A DNA stretch of 64,000 nucleotides, from contig DBBP01000014.1 in the NCBI GenBank assembly GCA_002292285.1, positions 124,001 through 188,000 on the forward strand, read 5' to 3'. Below, one piece after another: positions 1-8,904 of this stretch. A program made the translations under genes and the position numbers. This DNA is from Proteobacteria bacterium UBA981. GTDB taxonomy: Bacteria; Pseudomonadota; Gammaproteobacteria; Ga0077536. The notes below the pieces were generated by a model, which saw only the letters and a list, made by a program, of their open reading frames with translations, was not told the DNA's origin and searched no databases. Numbering within the stretch: position 1 is the stretch's first letter; every line of letters starts with the position of its first letter.

Positions 1-762
1 GATCTGCGTGCGGTGCTACGGGCAGGTCAATTAGCTGCACTGGCGCGAGAGGTTGCCTCAGCAACTAGCGACTACGCGCTTGCGGATATCGACTATCTGC
101 CGACCATCCCAAATCCGGAAAAAATAATCTGCATCGGCGTGAACTACGCCGATCGCAATGCCGAGTACAAAGATGGATCGCAAGCGCCGAAGTTCCCCAG
201 CGTGTTCATGCGCTCGCGGGAGTCGCTGGTCGGTCATCTGCAGCCGATATTCGACCCGCCCGAGTCAGAGCAGCTGGATTACGAGGGCGAGATTGTGCTG
301 ATTATCGGCAAGGGTGGCAGGCGCATCGCCGCCGAGCACGCCCATAAGCATGTCGCAGGCTTGTCGGTGATGAACGAAGGCTCGGTGCGCGACTGGTTAC
401 GGCACGCCAAATTCAACGTTACCCAGGGCAAGAATTTCGCTAACTCCGGTGCGCTCGGCCCGTATCTGGTGAGCACCGACGAGATCGATCCGTTTGGCGA
501 ATTGCGCGTAACAACACATGTGAATGGTGAATCCCGACAGGATGACGTGACATCCAATCTGATGTTCCCATTTCGCTATTTGATCAGTTACCTGTCGACC
601 TTCTATCACCTCAAACCCGGCGATGTCATCGCGACCGGCACACCGAATGGCGCAGGCGCACGCTTCGATCCGCCTAAGTATCTGTGCGCAGGTGACAAGG
701 TCGAAGTGGCCGTGAGCGGCGTGGGCGTATTGCAGAACACGGTCGTGACTGAGCCACTCTGA
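1..762 (+). CDS. Fumarylacetoacetate hydrolase family protein, 5' end outside window
   Basis: Member of the FAH family, which hydrolyses or isomerises beta-diketo acids, often late in aromatic ring-cleavage pathways. The reading frame is open to base 1 and codes for Asp-Leu-Arg-Ala before the GTG at 13, so the true start probably lies upstream. Visible family features are the ICIGVNYADR stretch (about residue 39), LDYEGEIVLIIG (metal-binding acidic residues, about 88) and the closing PGDVIATGTPNG motif (about 202). The gene ends three bases before an HpaR-like regulator, and an hpaB-like gene lies just beyond on the other strand. A role like HpaG (isomerase/decarboxylase of homoprotocatechuate degradation) or a related diketoacid hydrolase is inferred from this context. 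The exact substrate cannot be read from the sequence. Confidence 0.85.
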   Translation, partial: DLRAVLRAGQLAALAREVASATSDYALADIDYLPTIPNPEKIICIGVNYADRNAEYKDGSQAPKFPSVFMRSRESLVGHLQPIFDPPESEQLDYEGEIVLIIGKGGRRIAAEHAHKHVAGLSVMNEGSVRDWLRHAKFNVTQGKNFANSGALGPYLVSTDEIDPFGELRVTTHVNGESRQDDVTSNLMFPFRYLISYLSTFYHLKPGDVIATGTPNGAGARFDPPKYLCAGDKVEVAVSGVGVLQNTVVTEPL

Positions 763-765
763 GCC

Positions 766-1239
766 GTGGTTGCCGCAGTGAAAGAGCATGGCAAGGCTCT
801 GCGCGATCTCGAAAAATCGCTGCCCTTGCAACTGTTAAAGGCGCGCGAGGCTGCCATGTTGCGCTTTCGCCCGATGCTCCGTCAGCATGGATTGACTGAG
901 CAACAGTGGCGGGTGATTCGTGTGTTGGCAGCCTGTCCGAATATTGACGCCAGTGGGCTTGCAGCGCGTAGCGTGCTATTGGCGCCGAGTCTGACGCGAA
1001 TTCTTCAGCACTTGCAGGCGCAGCGTCTACTGAAGCGCAAAGTGGACGCGAAAGACCAGCGCCGCGCGGTGTTTGAACTTAGCGCTCGCGGCACTGCACT
1101 GTTTGACACCGTCGCGCCCGATTCAGAGCAGGTGTACGGGGCCATCGCGCAAGCGTTCGGCGCGGACCGCCTGCAAACACTCTATGATTTACTCGCAGAG
1201 TTTTCCGACAGCCTTGATCAATCTTCCCCGCGTTCATAA
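766..1239 (+). CDS. MarR-family regulator, HpaR-like
   Basis: A 157-residue winged-helix MarR protein. The segment LLKAREAAMLRFRPMLRQHG followed by LTEQQWRVIRVL closely matches HpaR, the repressor of homoprotocatechuate operons. The wing region carries the usual D-x-R-R pattern (DAKDQRRAVFEL). The start used is GTG at 766, three bases after the preceding FAH-family stop; a later start is possible because the first 20 residues are not part of the conserved fold. It is probably co-transcribed with the FAH gene. It converges on hpaB with only six bases between stop codons. It likely senses an aromatic acid or its CoA ester and represses the catabolic genes. The MarR assignment is firm; HpaR orthology is inferred. 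Confidence 0.85.
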   Translation: MVAAVKEHGKALRDLEKSLPLQLLKAREAAMLRFRPMLRQHGLTEQQWRVIRVLAACPNIDASGLAARSVLLAPSLTRILQHLQAQRLLKRKVDAKDQRRAVFELSARGTALFDTVAPDSEQVYGAIAQAFGADRLQTLYDLLAEFSDSLDQSSPRS

Positions 1240-1245
1240 CGCAAC

Positions 1246-2724
1246 TCAGGCGTCGTCGAGCAGCTCTTCTACCCGCGCCATAACCTCGTCTTTGTCATAC
1301 AAGTCGTAATAGATCGACGCCATGACATTCTGCGGCCCAAAAAAGAAACGCTCGTAGAGCACCTGCCGACCAGCAAATCCCGATATCGCCGCGTCGTGGG
1401 CAAGCCGATAGAGCGCGATTCGCGCCGAGCTCGCGAGATTCTCGGTCTGAAAGTACTGCTCGACGTTACCGGCCAGGGCATTGGATAAATCCGCCTCGCA
1501 CGGGGTTGCCATCAGCGAACTCGAACCGAGCAGTTGGACCAGTTCGACCAGACGTGGATACATTTTCGGAAACAGGTTGCGCGAGGTATCGAGCGGGCGT
1601 CGAAGCGGCATGTAATAACCATAGTTATCAACCTGCGCCTGCGCTTCAGCACTGAAGCGCAGTGCCCGAACGCTTTCGGTCATCATCATGGCCTCAGCGA
1701 TTTGCCCCTTGACGCCCATGTCCTTGTCCTTACCGGTCGCGCGAGCCATTGCGCACAACAGGCCGACCATAAATTCTGCTTTCGCGAGTTTGCTGCACAC
1801 CACTTGATGCATCATGTGTACGACCGCATTCGTATCGGCGAATGCGCGATTACACAGCAACGGATCGCGATACATGAATACGCGTTCCCACGGCACCAGC
1901 ACGTCATTGAAGATCACCACGGCATCCATTTCCTCGTAGCGCGAGGCAAGCGGGGCATCGAAATGTGACTTGCCGTGGTCGTAGCTGTCGCGGCAAAGCA
2001 ACCGCAGTCCCGGCGTCGCGATGGGAATGGCGAAAGCGAAGGCAAATGGCATGTTGTCCTCGGATGCTGTCAGCAGCGAGGAAGGAAATACTTCAATTTC
2101 ATCTGCGTGAGGACCGAGTGTCGCGAGTAGGCGTGCGCCACGGACCACGATGCCAGCGTCCGTTTCCCGTACCACATGCAGGGCAACTTTCTCATCGTAT
2201 TGACCGGCCTTCGCCTGTGCGTGACTAAACGTCGGATTGACCAAGGTATGGGTCAGGACCTTGTCATTACTGCGCACATACTCATAGTAATGTCGCAGGT
2301 TGTCAGCGAACTCCGGCCGGCCCTCGGCGAGAAATTCCGCACTGCTTGCAAACGCAGTGAGTGAGGCGTTCTTGTAATCCGGTGTGCGACCGAACATGCC
2401 ATTCGACCAACTCGCCCAGGTGTAAAAAGACTCCCCGCGTCGCCGCACGTCTTCCGGCGATTGCGCCTGTAGAAACGCCATGGCGTAGCGCGTGTTGTTT
2501 TCGGTATAGGTAATTTGTGGTTGCAGTTCTGCATCGAACTGGCGGTCCATGAACCCGGCCAGTGTGTGGGCGCCGTTGCCGAGGCCTGGGTGGCTGGTGA
2601 CATCGGTGACTTTTTCGCCGCGCAGCCAGACGTCGCGATCGTCGCGCAAGCCATTGAGATACTGTTCGCCGTTGCGAATTCCTTTGCCAAGAGGCATTGC
2701 GGTGCTCTGCTTGTTCATAGTCAT
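1246..2724 (-). CDS. hpaB: 4-hydroxyphenylacetate 3-monooxygenase, oxygenase component (HpaB family)
   Basis: A 492-residue FADH2-dependent hydroxylase of the HpaB/HpaH family, which adds a second hydroxyl ortho to a phenolic OH. Recognisable features are the N-terminal GEQYLNGLRDDRDVWLRGE block, RYAMAFLQAQSPEDVRRRGE (about 80), the HTLVNPTFSHA motif (about 160) and the VPWERVFMYRD segment (about 278). Length matches the family, which is roughly 480-520 residues. Its ATG overlaps the stop of the upstream MarR gene as ATGA, so translation is probably coupled. No HpaC-type flavin reductase is present in the window; one must be supplied elsewhere. Related enzymes act on other phenols, so the natural substrate is inferred from the neighbouring FAH and HpaR-like genes. 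Confidence 0.9.
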   Translation of the reverse strand: MTMNKQSTAMPLGKGIRNGEQYLNGLRDDRDVWLRGEKVTDVTSHPGLGNGAHTLAGFMDRQFDAELQPQITYTENNTRYAMAFLQAQSPEDVRRRGESFYTWASWSNGMFGRTPDYKNASLTAFASSAEFLAEGRPEFADNLRHYYEYVRSNDKVLTHTLVNPTFSHAQAKAGQYDEKVALHVVRETDAGIVVRGARLLATLGPHADEIEVFPSSLLTASEDNMPFAFAFAIPIATPGLRLLCRDSYDHGKSHFDAPLASRYEEMDAVVIFNDVLVPWERVFMYRDPLLCNRAFADTNAVVHMMHQVVCSKLAKAEFMVGLLCAMARATGKDKDMGVKGQIAEAMMMTESVRALRFSAEAQAQVDNYGYYMPLRRPLDTSRNLFPKMYPRLVELVQLLGSSSLMATPCEADLSNALAGNVEQYFQTENLASSARIALYRLAHDAAISGFAGRQVLYERFFFGPQNVMASIYYDLYDKDEVMARVEELLDDA

Positions 2725-3206
2725 TGACTACCCGTTAGCGTTCGTGGTGGATTGGGAGCGGCGGACTGATGCGGTGCGTGGGCAAGATTGGCAAGTGCGC
2801 TCAGGCCCGCCATGAGGTGCGCGTGGGTCTGCTTGTCGAGCGCCCCCGAAAGTTCCGCGTAAGCGTTGCTCACGGCGGGCATCACCTGGGCTTCGAGGGC
2901 TTGTCCTGCCGCCGTGGCCAGGATGTCGACCTGGCGCCGGTCTTGCGTGCTGCGCTCGCGTTCGACCAGGCCATCGCGACACAATCGGTCGATGACACCG
3001 ACCAGGCTGGGCGCGGGGATGAGACTGAGCTCGCCCAACTCTCGAAACCCGATGCGCTTGCGTTCCCACAAGATTCGCAAGACCCGCCACTGTGTTTCCG
3101 TGACCCCAAACTCGCTGAAAATGGCCCGAAAACGGGGCATCACGCCGTTCAGCGCGCGGTAAAGCATCATCGACATCGAGTGAGTGAAGTCCTGCATTAG
3201 GCGCAA
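2721..3206 (-). CDS. MarR-family regulator upstream of hpaB
   Basis: A 161-residue MarR/HpaR-type winged-helix protein. The core TETQWRVLRILWERKRIGFRELGE and the wing RSTQDRRQVDI are plain. It is a paralogue of the regulator at 766-1239, sharing the T-E-x-Q-W-R-V-x-R-x-L signature. The stop overlaps the hpaB start by four bases, so regulator and enzyme form one operon read leftwards. The divergent side (3207-3460) is AT-richer and is the likely promoter and operator region, with autoregulation expected. An overlapping 213-residue frame on the same strand is a shadow with no family features. Confidence 0.88.
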   Translation of the reverse strand: MRLMQDFTHSMSMMLYRALNGVMPRFRAIFSEFGVTETQWRVLRILWERKRIGFRELGELSLIPAPSLVGVIDRLCRDGLVERERSTQDRRQVDILATAAGQALEAQVMPAVSNAYAELSGALDKQTHAHLMAGLSALANLAHAPHQSAAPNPPRTLTGSQ

Positions 3207-3461
3207 GCTCTGAACTATTTATTAACATATTAATGAATAATCGGAAAATCGCAAAGTCACGTGATGTAAATGCGCAGGGCAGGTCCGTTTCCAGTATCAA
3301 TAAGAGACCATGTGATGGCCTAGCGTGCCGTTCTGCGGAACCCGGCGGCAATTTCATAATCTTTGACAAAGGGGCCCAAAAAATGCCAATTTCATCCGAA
3401 TATTCAATCGGCTAGGACCCATACTTCGCTCCTGCCCTAATCACGCACCACGAGTGCCTTT

Positions 3462-3797
3462 CTGACCTGTACGCACCATCAAAACGAATTCGATGCGGGT
3501 CTGATATTTCGCAACGAAATACGCCTGCCCGCGTTTGCGGTACTTGGGAAGCTACCGAAATTCGCGCTCGAAGATCGTTTGGAGCTGTTGGCATTCATGG
3601 ACTACGGTGCGGGAAGAAGTCGCCAACGTGGGCCAGGGGAAGGCTGAAGCAAACTGTGGTCGGCCGGGGTCGGTATCCGCTACGCCGTGACGAACGTGAT
3701 GAGTGCACGCGTCGATTACGGTTGGCAACTCAAGGACTTTACCTCCAGCGCTGTTGGTAACGGTCGCCTGCACTTGGGTCTGTTGCTCTCGTACTGA
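3462..3797 (+). pseudogene. Remnant of a TpsB/FhaC-like two-partner secretion transporter (C-terminal end)
   Basis: Reading plus-strand frame 3, the region encodes EFDAGLIFRNEIRLPAF (from 3486), DRLELLAFMDYGAG (about 3573-3614), then a TGA at 3645, then LWSAGVGIRYAVTNVMSARV and DYGWQL, finishing with GRLHLGLLLSY and a TGA at 3795. This order (F/Y-D-A-G-L-x-R-N-E, the F-x-DYG-x-G strand, then a final strand ending in an aromatic residue) is what the last strands of ShlB/FhaC barrels look like. An in-frame stop, a TAA at 3438, no start codon and lack of the rest of a ~550-residue protein show that it is dead. No TpsA partner is visible. The match is from recognition of the strand motifs, not alignment. 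Confidence 0.6.
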
Positions 3798-3916
3798 GTG
3801 CACTCATCGCATAGCGTGACGCGTCGCAATTCACCATTCGCACTCTCGCAAACACTAGCCCCCAGCCGTCGAGGTCCACTCGGTTTTCTGTCGGCACTTT
3901 GCCTCGTCGCGTACCG

Positions 3917-4330
3917 TCAGGTTTGCAAGAGCTGTCCGGCGGCGATGAACATCAGATAGCCCGCCATCGCAAAACCGGTCAAAGCCGTACCGGACGCCCC
4001 AACGAAACGCGCCGCATTAGGTCCGTCGCCGAGCGTTAAACCGATCGCGTGGGCGACGCGTACCAATACGAACGTGCCACCGAATGCCGCCACAGCAAGG
4101 GGCGCGCCGCCAACGATTTCGAGGACCGCCAGGACGACCACAAAGATGGCGCCATTCTCCGCAAGGTTACCGTGTCGGCGTACCAGTAGACTCAGGTCGT
4201 CGTGGCCGCCATCGCCGATGCCCTGACGGTATTTTACGCGCCGCAATCCGACACTGAGCATGAGGCCAAGTTGCAGGAACAAAATGCATGCTGCGGTGAG
4301 CGCGGTATAGAGCGGTAGATTCATTGTCAT
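3917..4330 (-). CDS. MAPEG family integral membrane protein
   Basis: A 137-residue protein with about four membrane segments (about 5-30, 60-78, 80-100, 112-132). It carries the MAPEG signature RRHGNLAENGAIF at about residue 51, where the Arg, Asn and Glu bind glutathione in eukaryotic relatives. Bacterial members are small inner-membrane proteins, some with glutathione transferase or peroxidase activity; the substrate here is unknown. It is the second gene of a leftward pair with the membrane protein at 4356-5009, which ends 26 bases upstream of its start. Confidence 0.85.
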   Translation of the reverse strand: MTMNLPLYTALTAACILFLQLGLMLSVGLRRVKYRQGIGDGGHDDLSLLVRRHGNLAENGAIFVVVLAVLEIVGGAPLAVAAFGGTFVLVRVAHAIGLTLGDGPNAARFVGASGTALTGFAMAGYLMFIAAGQLLQT

Positions 4331-4355
4331 GGTCGTAATTCCTTTTTAGATCGGA

Positions 4356-5009
4356 TCAGGAAAGTGGTCTCAAGCGTTTGCTTGAGAGTGTCGCGAGTAT
4401 CGAGGTTTGTGTACGCGGCGAAGCAAAGCGCCGCGCAATGCTGCGCGGCTGGTGCAGGCTGGACAGCGCACCAGCGGCGATGCCCCCACATAAGTCGGCC
4501 AGCAAATCCAGGTTGGTGTCGGTGAGCCCGAGCTGGGCGTTTAATGAAAAGCACGTGTCCAATGCGAATTCGGTCAGCTCCCAGGCTGCACCGAAAGCAA
4601 GCGCCAGCGTGGCGGCAACCGCCACGTGCATACGCACGGGCATGACAAGCTGATGCGCCATGCTCGCCCTGCGCAGGCGCTCCAATGCGATCCCCACGAG
4701 ACCAGCCATAGCCAGAAAATGCACGACATTATCGTAGTAGTTGCTGCGCAGGTAGAGGTCCAGCCCCATACCGAAGGACAAATGCATGAATAGCGTGAGA
4801 TGAAACCAACTTGCGACGTTCTCAGCTGTCCAGCGGCTTGCCAGTAGCGACAATAACAAGCCGGTTCCTGCAATGACGCCCGCGCTGATATCGCCGTGAA
4901 TTGTCCATCCAATGCCCAATACGACTGCGGTGAGCCGCGTGATTAACGCGATCGCCCGATGCGCAGGCGGCGAACTACGCAAGAGCGGCTGGACATTGAA
5001 AGTAGTCAT
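4356..5009 (-). CDS. Polytopic membrane protein, DUF2238/YjdF-like
   Basis: A 217-residue inner-membrane protein with about five or six hydrophobic segments. The patterns YDNVVHFLAMAGL (about 92), GAAWELTEFALDTC (about 140) and LGLTDTNLDLLADLCGG (about 159) resemble the Asp/His/Glu-rich motifs of the YjdF (DUF2238) family, of unknown function. The family assignment comes from these motifs and the topology. It is the first gene of a leftward pair with the MAPEG protein and is divergent from the LysR gene at 5084, so the LysR protein may control both directions. Confidence 0.6.
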   Translation of the reverse strand: MTTFNVQPLLRSSPPAHRAIALITRLTAVVLGIGWTIHGDISAGVIAGTGLLLSLLASRWTAENVASWFHLTLFMHLSFGMGLDLYLRSNYYDNVVHFLAMAGLVGIALERLRRASMAHQLVMPVRMHVAVAATLALAFGAAWELTEFALDTCFSLNAQLGLTDTNLDLLADLCGGIAAGALSSLHQPRSIARRFASPRTQTSILATLSSKRLRPLS

Positions 5010-5083
5010 TGGGCGCAGTCTATATGGTCTACAATAGAGACAAAATAACCATAATCAATACATAACGTTGCAAATTTAAGACA

Positions 5084-5956
5084 ATGAACTGGGACGATCT
5101 GAAGCTCTTCTTGGCCCTGGTGCGCAGTGGCAGCGTGCGCCGCGCCGGGCAGCTGGCCGGGGTGAGTCACTCCACCATCGCTCGCCGTCTGGATCAGTTT
5201 GAACAGAGCCTGGGCGTTAAGGTTCTCGAGCGCGGACCGGGCGGGCCAGTGCTGACGCCAGCCGGAGAAGAGATCCTCGAAACGGCCGAACGCGTCGAAC
5301 TCGATATGTTGGGACTTGAGCGGCGCGTTAGCGGGCGCGATCGTCAGCTTGCCGGCGCTATCCGGGTGACCATGGTCGATGTCCTCGCGACGGATTTACT
5401 CATGCCCGACCTGCAACGGTTTACGCAGATGTATCCCGACATCGATCTGGAAATCCAGATCAGTTATCTGTCTGCCAATCTCGATCGCGGTGAGGCAGAT
5501 GTCGCCCTGCGGCTAACCGACAAGCCGCCTGAGAATCTGATCGGCCGTCAGGTCGGTCGCATCGCCCACGCGGCCTATGCGAGCCGCGCGTACCTGAAAA
5601 GCCATCAACTGGATAACCCGCAGTCAGCCAGCTGGATAGGTTTTGATCACGGGGGACGCGACCCACGTTGGCTCCGACAAAGCGGTTTATCGCAACTGCC
5701 TGTACGCGGAGTTTGTGAAAGTCTGCTGGTGCAAATCGCGGCCACGCGGGCAGGTCTGGGCGTTGGATTTCTGCCGTGCTTCGTCGGCGATCGTTACGAC
5801 GACCTGGCCTGCGCTGACGACAAGTCGCGCTATCCCACCTACAACATTTGGCTCTTGCGACACCCTGATACCAGGGAAACGGCTCGTTTGAGTGTATTTT
5901 CCGAGTTCATGGCCGCAGCACTTGCTGCCCATGCCCCGGCGCTCGCGGGGAACTGA
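5084..5956 (+). CDS. LysR-family transcriptional regulator
   Basis: A 290-residue LysR-type regulator. The N-terminal helix-turn-helix is clear: MNWDDLKLFLALVRSGSVRR followed by AGQLAGVSHSTIARRLDQFE. The substrate-binding part starts near residue 90 (GAIRVTMVDVLATDLLMPDL). The MNWDDLxxFL opening is typical of the single-domain-regulator subgroup that often controls a neighbouring transporter or oxidoreductase. It is divergent from the membrane protein/MAPEG pair across 74 AT-rich bases and is followed 69 bases later by an MFS exporter. Either could be its target. Confidence 0.92.
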   Translation: MNWDDLKLFLALVRSGSVRRAGQLAGVSHSTIARRLDQFEQSLGVKVLERGPGGPVLTPAGEEILETAERVELDMLGLERRVSGRDRQLAGAIRVTMVDVLATDLLMPDLQRFTQMYPDIDLEIQISYLSANLDRGEADVALRLTDKPPENLIGRQVGRIAHAAYASRAYLKSHQLDNPQSASWIGFDHGGRDPRWLRQSGLSQLPVRGVCESLLVQIAATRAGLGVGFLPCFVGDRYDDLACADDKSRYPTYNIWLLRHPDTRETARLSVFSEFMAAALAAHAPALAGN

Positions 5957-6025
5957 ATTCTTCAGTAGCGAAGCGCCGGTATCCGGTCGTTGGCCTCGCG
6001 GTTTCGCCCGGGGCTTTCGGTTACC

Positions 6026-7300
6026 ATGCGCGGCCATTGTGAATTACGGGTTGATGAGTCTGTGAGTGCCTCCGAAGCTGCCCCGGCGCTGCCCGTTGCG
6101 CGTCCTTTTTTGATCGCGAATTTGCTCGCATCAGTCGGTTTCGGTTTGATCGCAATGACCATTTGTCTGCCCTCAATGCATGAGTGGCCGACCCTCTTCG
6201 GTGCCAGCCAGGCACAGGTGCAATTGAGCTTCAGCAGTTTCGTCATTGGCCTTGGTGCGGGACAAGTATTTTACGGGCCGCTTTCGGATCGCTATGGAAG
6301 ACGCAAGTTTTTGCTCGGCGGATTCGCCATTGCGGGGCTCAGTTCGCTTGCCGCCGCCGGCGCGCCCGGACTATTCGAAATCACCGTTGCGCGGTTCCTA
6401 CAGGGTGTCGGCGCGGCGGCTGGCATGGTGATAGGACGCGCCATGGTGCAGGATTATTTTACCGGACCCGACCGGCCGCGCATCATGGCCTATATTGGCA
6501 TGGTGATGGGACTATGCCCGGCGTCAGCGATGATACTGGGTGGTCAAATTCATATTCATTGGGGCTGGCGCGCAAACTTCCTCGTTATCGCCGTGATTGC
6601 TGCAGCGCTGGTCGTGATGACCTGGATCGCGATGCCAGTGGAAGAGAAAAAACAACCGTCACGGTCGCACTGGGTCACCGAAATGTTTGCTTCCTACGCA
6701 CATTTGGCGCGCCTGCCCGTGTTCCTGGGATACGCGATTATTCTGGCTTCCTGCACGGGTACGTTTTACGTTTTTCTGTCTGGCGCGCCGACGGTTCTGG
6801 CCCGTTACGGTGTCGGGCCTGGCATGGTCGGTTTTTACATCATGTTTATCCCGATGTCGTATATCGCCGGTAACTTTCTAACCACCCGGCTGGTCAAAAG
6901 GTGGAGCGAGAATCGCTTGATGCTGGCCGGGAATTGCGCCGCGATTGCCGGAATCGCAAGTGTACTGATACTGGCGCTTAGCGATGTTCAATCGCCGCTG
7001 GCAGTGACAGCACCTTTGGTTTTGCTGGGTATCGGCCATGGCCTGCTGATGCCCTCCGCGCTCGCTGGCACCGTTAGCCTGGTGCCCGCTATGGCCGGCG
7101 CGGCGGCCGGTGCTGCCGGCCTTGGGCAGCATGTGGTGGGGGCTTTCGCGGGTTACGCAGTAGGGCTGGTCGAACATGACAGCGCGCTGAATATCGCGTT
7201 ATTAATGCTCGTGTTCATGCTCTTATCGCTGTTCAGTCAATTGTTCCTGCTGCGTTCACTGCGTACTGTCATCAAGCCCGCCCTCGCCCTGCGCTCTTAG
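6026..7300 (+). CDS. MFS transporter, Bcr/CflA-type drug efflux
   Basis: A 424-residue, 12-segment major facilitator. The loop 2-3 motif GPLSDRYGRRKFLLGG and the RFLQGVGAAAGMVIGRAMVQDYF stretch in helix 4 mark the Bcr/CflA drug-proton antiporter branch. The start at ATG 6026 is a choice: the frame is open from a TTG at 5990, and a GTG at 6061 is also possible, since the first membrane helix begins only at PFLIANLLASVGFG. No strong ribosome site decides this. The gene's 3' end overlaps that of the convergent SGNH protein by 45 bases. Expected role is proton-driven export of small toxic compounds; the preceding LysR gene may regulate it. Confidence 0.88.
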   Translation: MRGHCELRVDESVSASEAAPALPVARPFLIANLLASVGFGLIAMTICLPSMHEWPTLFGASQAQVQLSFSSFVIGLGAGQVFYGPLSDRYGRRKFLLGGFAIAGLSSLAAAGAPGLFEITVARFLQGVGAAAGMVIGRAMVQDYFTGPDRPRIMAYIGMVMGLCPASAMILGGQIHIHWGWRANFLVIAVIAAALVVMTWIAMPVEEKKQPSRSHWVTEMFASYAHLARLPVFLGYAIILASCTGTFYVFLSGAPTVLARYGVGPGMVGFYIMFIPMSYIAGNFLTTRLVKRWSENRLMLAGNCAAIAGIASVLILALSDVQSPLAVTAPLVLLGIGHGLLMPSALAGTVSLVPAMAGAAAGAAGLGQHVVGAFAGYAVGLVEHDSALNIALLMLVFMLLSLFSQLFLLRSLRTVIKPALALRS

Positions 7301-8518
7301 ACTCGGATACCCCACGTAGGGCCCACGCTGCAGATCTTCAGCAGACCAACCGGGCGAAAGTCGATCGAGGCTGAGCGCGGCGCGAAACGTATCCAGTAAA
7401 TGCATTACCAGCGCCCGGTGTCCGACCGGCGTCAGGGTGTAGTCATGTCGAAAAAACACCCGGCTGCTGCTCACTTTCGCGAGCTCGCGAAACATTTCAG
7501 TGGTCATCACGCAATGAATCTTATTCGCCGCACAGAATTCCCTGACGATATCGGCGTCCGGTGACGGGTATTGCTGAGTGTCGAATTGATAGACCTTACG
7601 CCCTTCCTCCCACTCATCGTTTGAAACCTGATGAGGCATGGGTACATGCACGAGCAAGAACTGGGCGCCATTTGCCTCTGCGAATTTCGCGAGAGCCGCG
7701 ACATGCGCCAGAGACGCTTGATGTAAATTTTTCGTGTCGCTGGCCTCGCTGCGAGTGGCCGCGAATAAATCGGAGTTTGGGTCGCCTGGCACGAGCGCTG
7801 ATCGTGCTCGCCAGGCATCGAAAGAAGACTTCACCGCCTCGACCATCGTGGAGCTGTTGAGCACAGATCCGAGCAGGTTGCTGGGTTGTGGATCTCGATA
7901 ACGATGAGTGCCGCTATTGACTGCAATGCCATTCTTATCAAGCGTCGCATTGGCGAGGAAGTGATAGTCCGCAACGGGCATCAAACCGGTATAGACCAGC
8001 ACCACCAGATCGGCCCCCAGCGTGTTGAGCAGGCGCCGGGCGAGCAAATTACTTTGCGCGGCACCGTAGCCGCTCATGCCGGCATTGAACAAGCGCGAGT
8101 AGGGTTCGATGTCGTCGAACCGGCGCAGCCGTCGCTGCAGTTCTTTGATAAAAGTGGTTTCGCCCATCACACCCCAGCCTTCGACCACTGAGTCGCCGAG
8201 AATCAGTGCGTAAGGTGGGCGCTCGCCGAGAAAAATAGTGCCGGCCTCGCGCAAGCCGATCTCGTTAATCTGATAGTGGACCGCGAATTCGCCGTGTCGA
8301 GAGGCGAAAAATTTGTCCGAGTTCGGTCGGAAACTGACACCGAGCTGCGGGTCGGCCTGTAGTAACTCGGGTGGGAGAGCGACCGAGTCTGGCCGGGCTG
8401 GCGCAGGTCGCTCGTTCACATAGACTTCACGCGCCCACAGTTCCCCAATCAACAACAGCCAGCTGATCACAAACAACGATCCTGCAGAAATTAATACCGC
8501 CCGCATCATCGCCGGCAA
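7256..8518 (-). CDS. SGNH/GDSL-hydrolase-like membrane-anchored protein
   Basis: A 420-residue protein with one N-terminal membrane segment (about 5-27), placing the rest in the periplasm. YALILGDSVVEGWGV (about 103-117) is the SGNH block I with Ser110 as nucleophile. NAGMSGYGAAQSN (about 145) supplies the Gly, and the late RHDYTLTPVGHRALV segment has a candidate catalytic His. Together this fits an SGNH-fold esterase or acyl-chain-modifying enzyme, but it is longer than simple GDSL lipases and the substrate is unknown. It overlaps the tail of the MFS gene convergently. It appears to be transcribed alone. Confidence 0.7.
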   Translation of the reverse strand: MPAMMRAVLISAGSLFVISWLLLIGELWAREVYVNERPAPARPDSVALPPELLQADPQLGVSFRPNSDKFFASRHGEFAVHYQINEIGLREAGTIFLGERPPYALILGDSVVEGWGVMGETTFIKELQRRLRRFDDIEPYSRLFNAGMSGYGAAQSNLLARRLLNTLGADLVVLVYTGLMPVADYHFLANATLDKNGIAVNSGTHRYRDPQPSNLLGSVLNSSTMVEAVKSSFDAWRARSALVPGDPNSDLFAATRSEASDTKNLHQASLAHVAALAKFAEANGAQFLLVHVPMPHQVSNDEWEEGRKVYQFDTQQYPSPDADIVREFCAANKIHCVMTTEMFRELAKVSSSRVFFRHDYTLTPVGHRALVMHLLDTFRAALSLDRLSPGWSAEDLQRGPYVGYPSLRAQGEGGLDDSTQ

Positions 8519-8904
8519 GACCTGATCAGCTTGAGCTTCATACGAGTGTCTCGGCGTTTGGCAATCGTGAAGGATGCTGCAACGCTAACAGCCTGTCCCC
8601 GGGGCTTGCAACTCACCCAGTCCATGCTTGCGCGTGCCCGCCGCTTCGCATTGAATGATTGAAACTGTCCGCGCCGTCAGCGCCATCGATGCCATGTCCG
8701 ACTGATAGCGGGCAAGTAACCAATGGCAGCTTGAACGAGTGCGCGGTTGGTATAGGTTTCCGTACCTCAGCAAAGGTTCAATTGGTCTGTGCGTTCACCA
8801 TTAGGCCCCGAACCGACAGAAGCATAGGGAAGATTGATGAACTGTATTCGCGCCACGTTGGCGAGCCAAACGACGATAGCGAACTCAGCGCCGCGAGACG
8901 TTTT
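8519..8904. other. Intergenic region between divergent genes
   Basis: These 386 bases separate the SGNH protein (leftward) from the CoA-transferase (rightward). The CoA-transferase frame is open upstream to 8659, but that extension has no family similarity. A 62-codon minus-strand frame at 8585-8773 matches nothing recognisable. Promoters for both genes must lie here; no clear -35/-10 pair, repeat or RNA gene was seen. Confidence 0.5.

Noticed and set aside
2728..3369. 213-codon minus-strand frame overlapping the second MarR gene
   Set aside because: Shadow frame; the MarR frame has full family motifs and overlaps hpaB properly.
6184..6873. 229-codon frame within the MFS gene
   Set aside because: Out-of-frame shadow; the MFS frame carries all transporter motifs.
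8585..8773. 62-codon minus-strand frame between the SGNH and CoA-transferase genes
   Set aside because: A possible fragment, but no match to any known protein could be supported.
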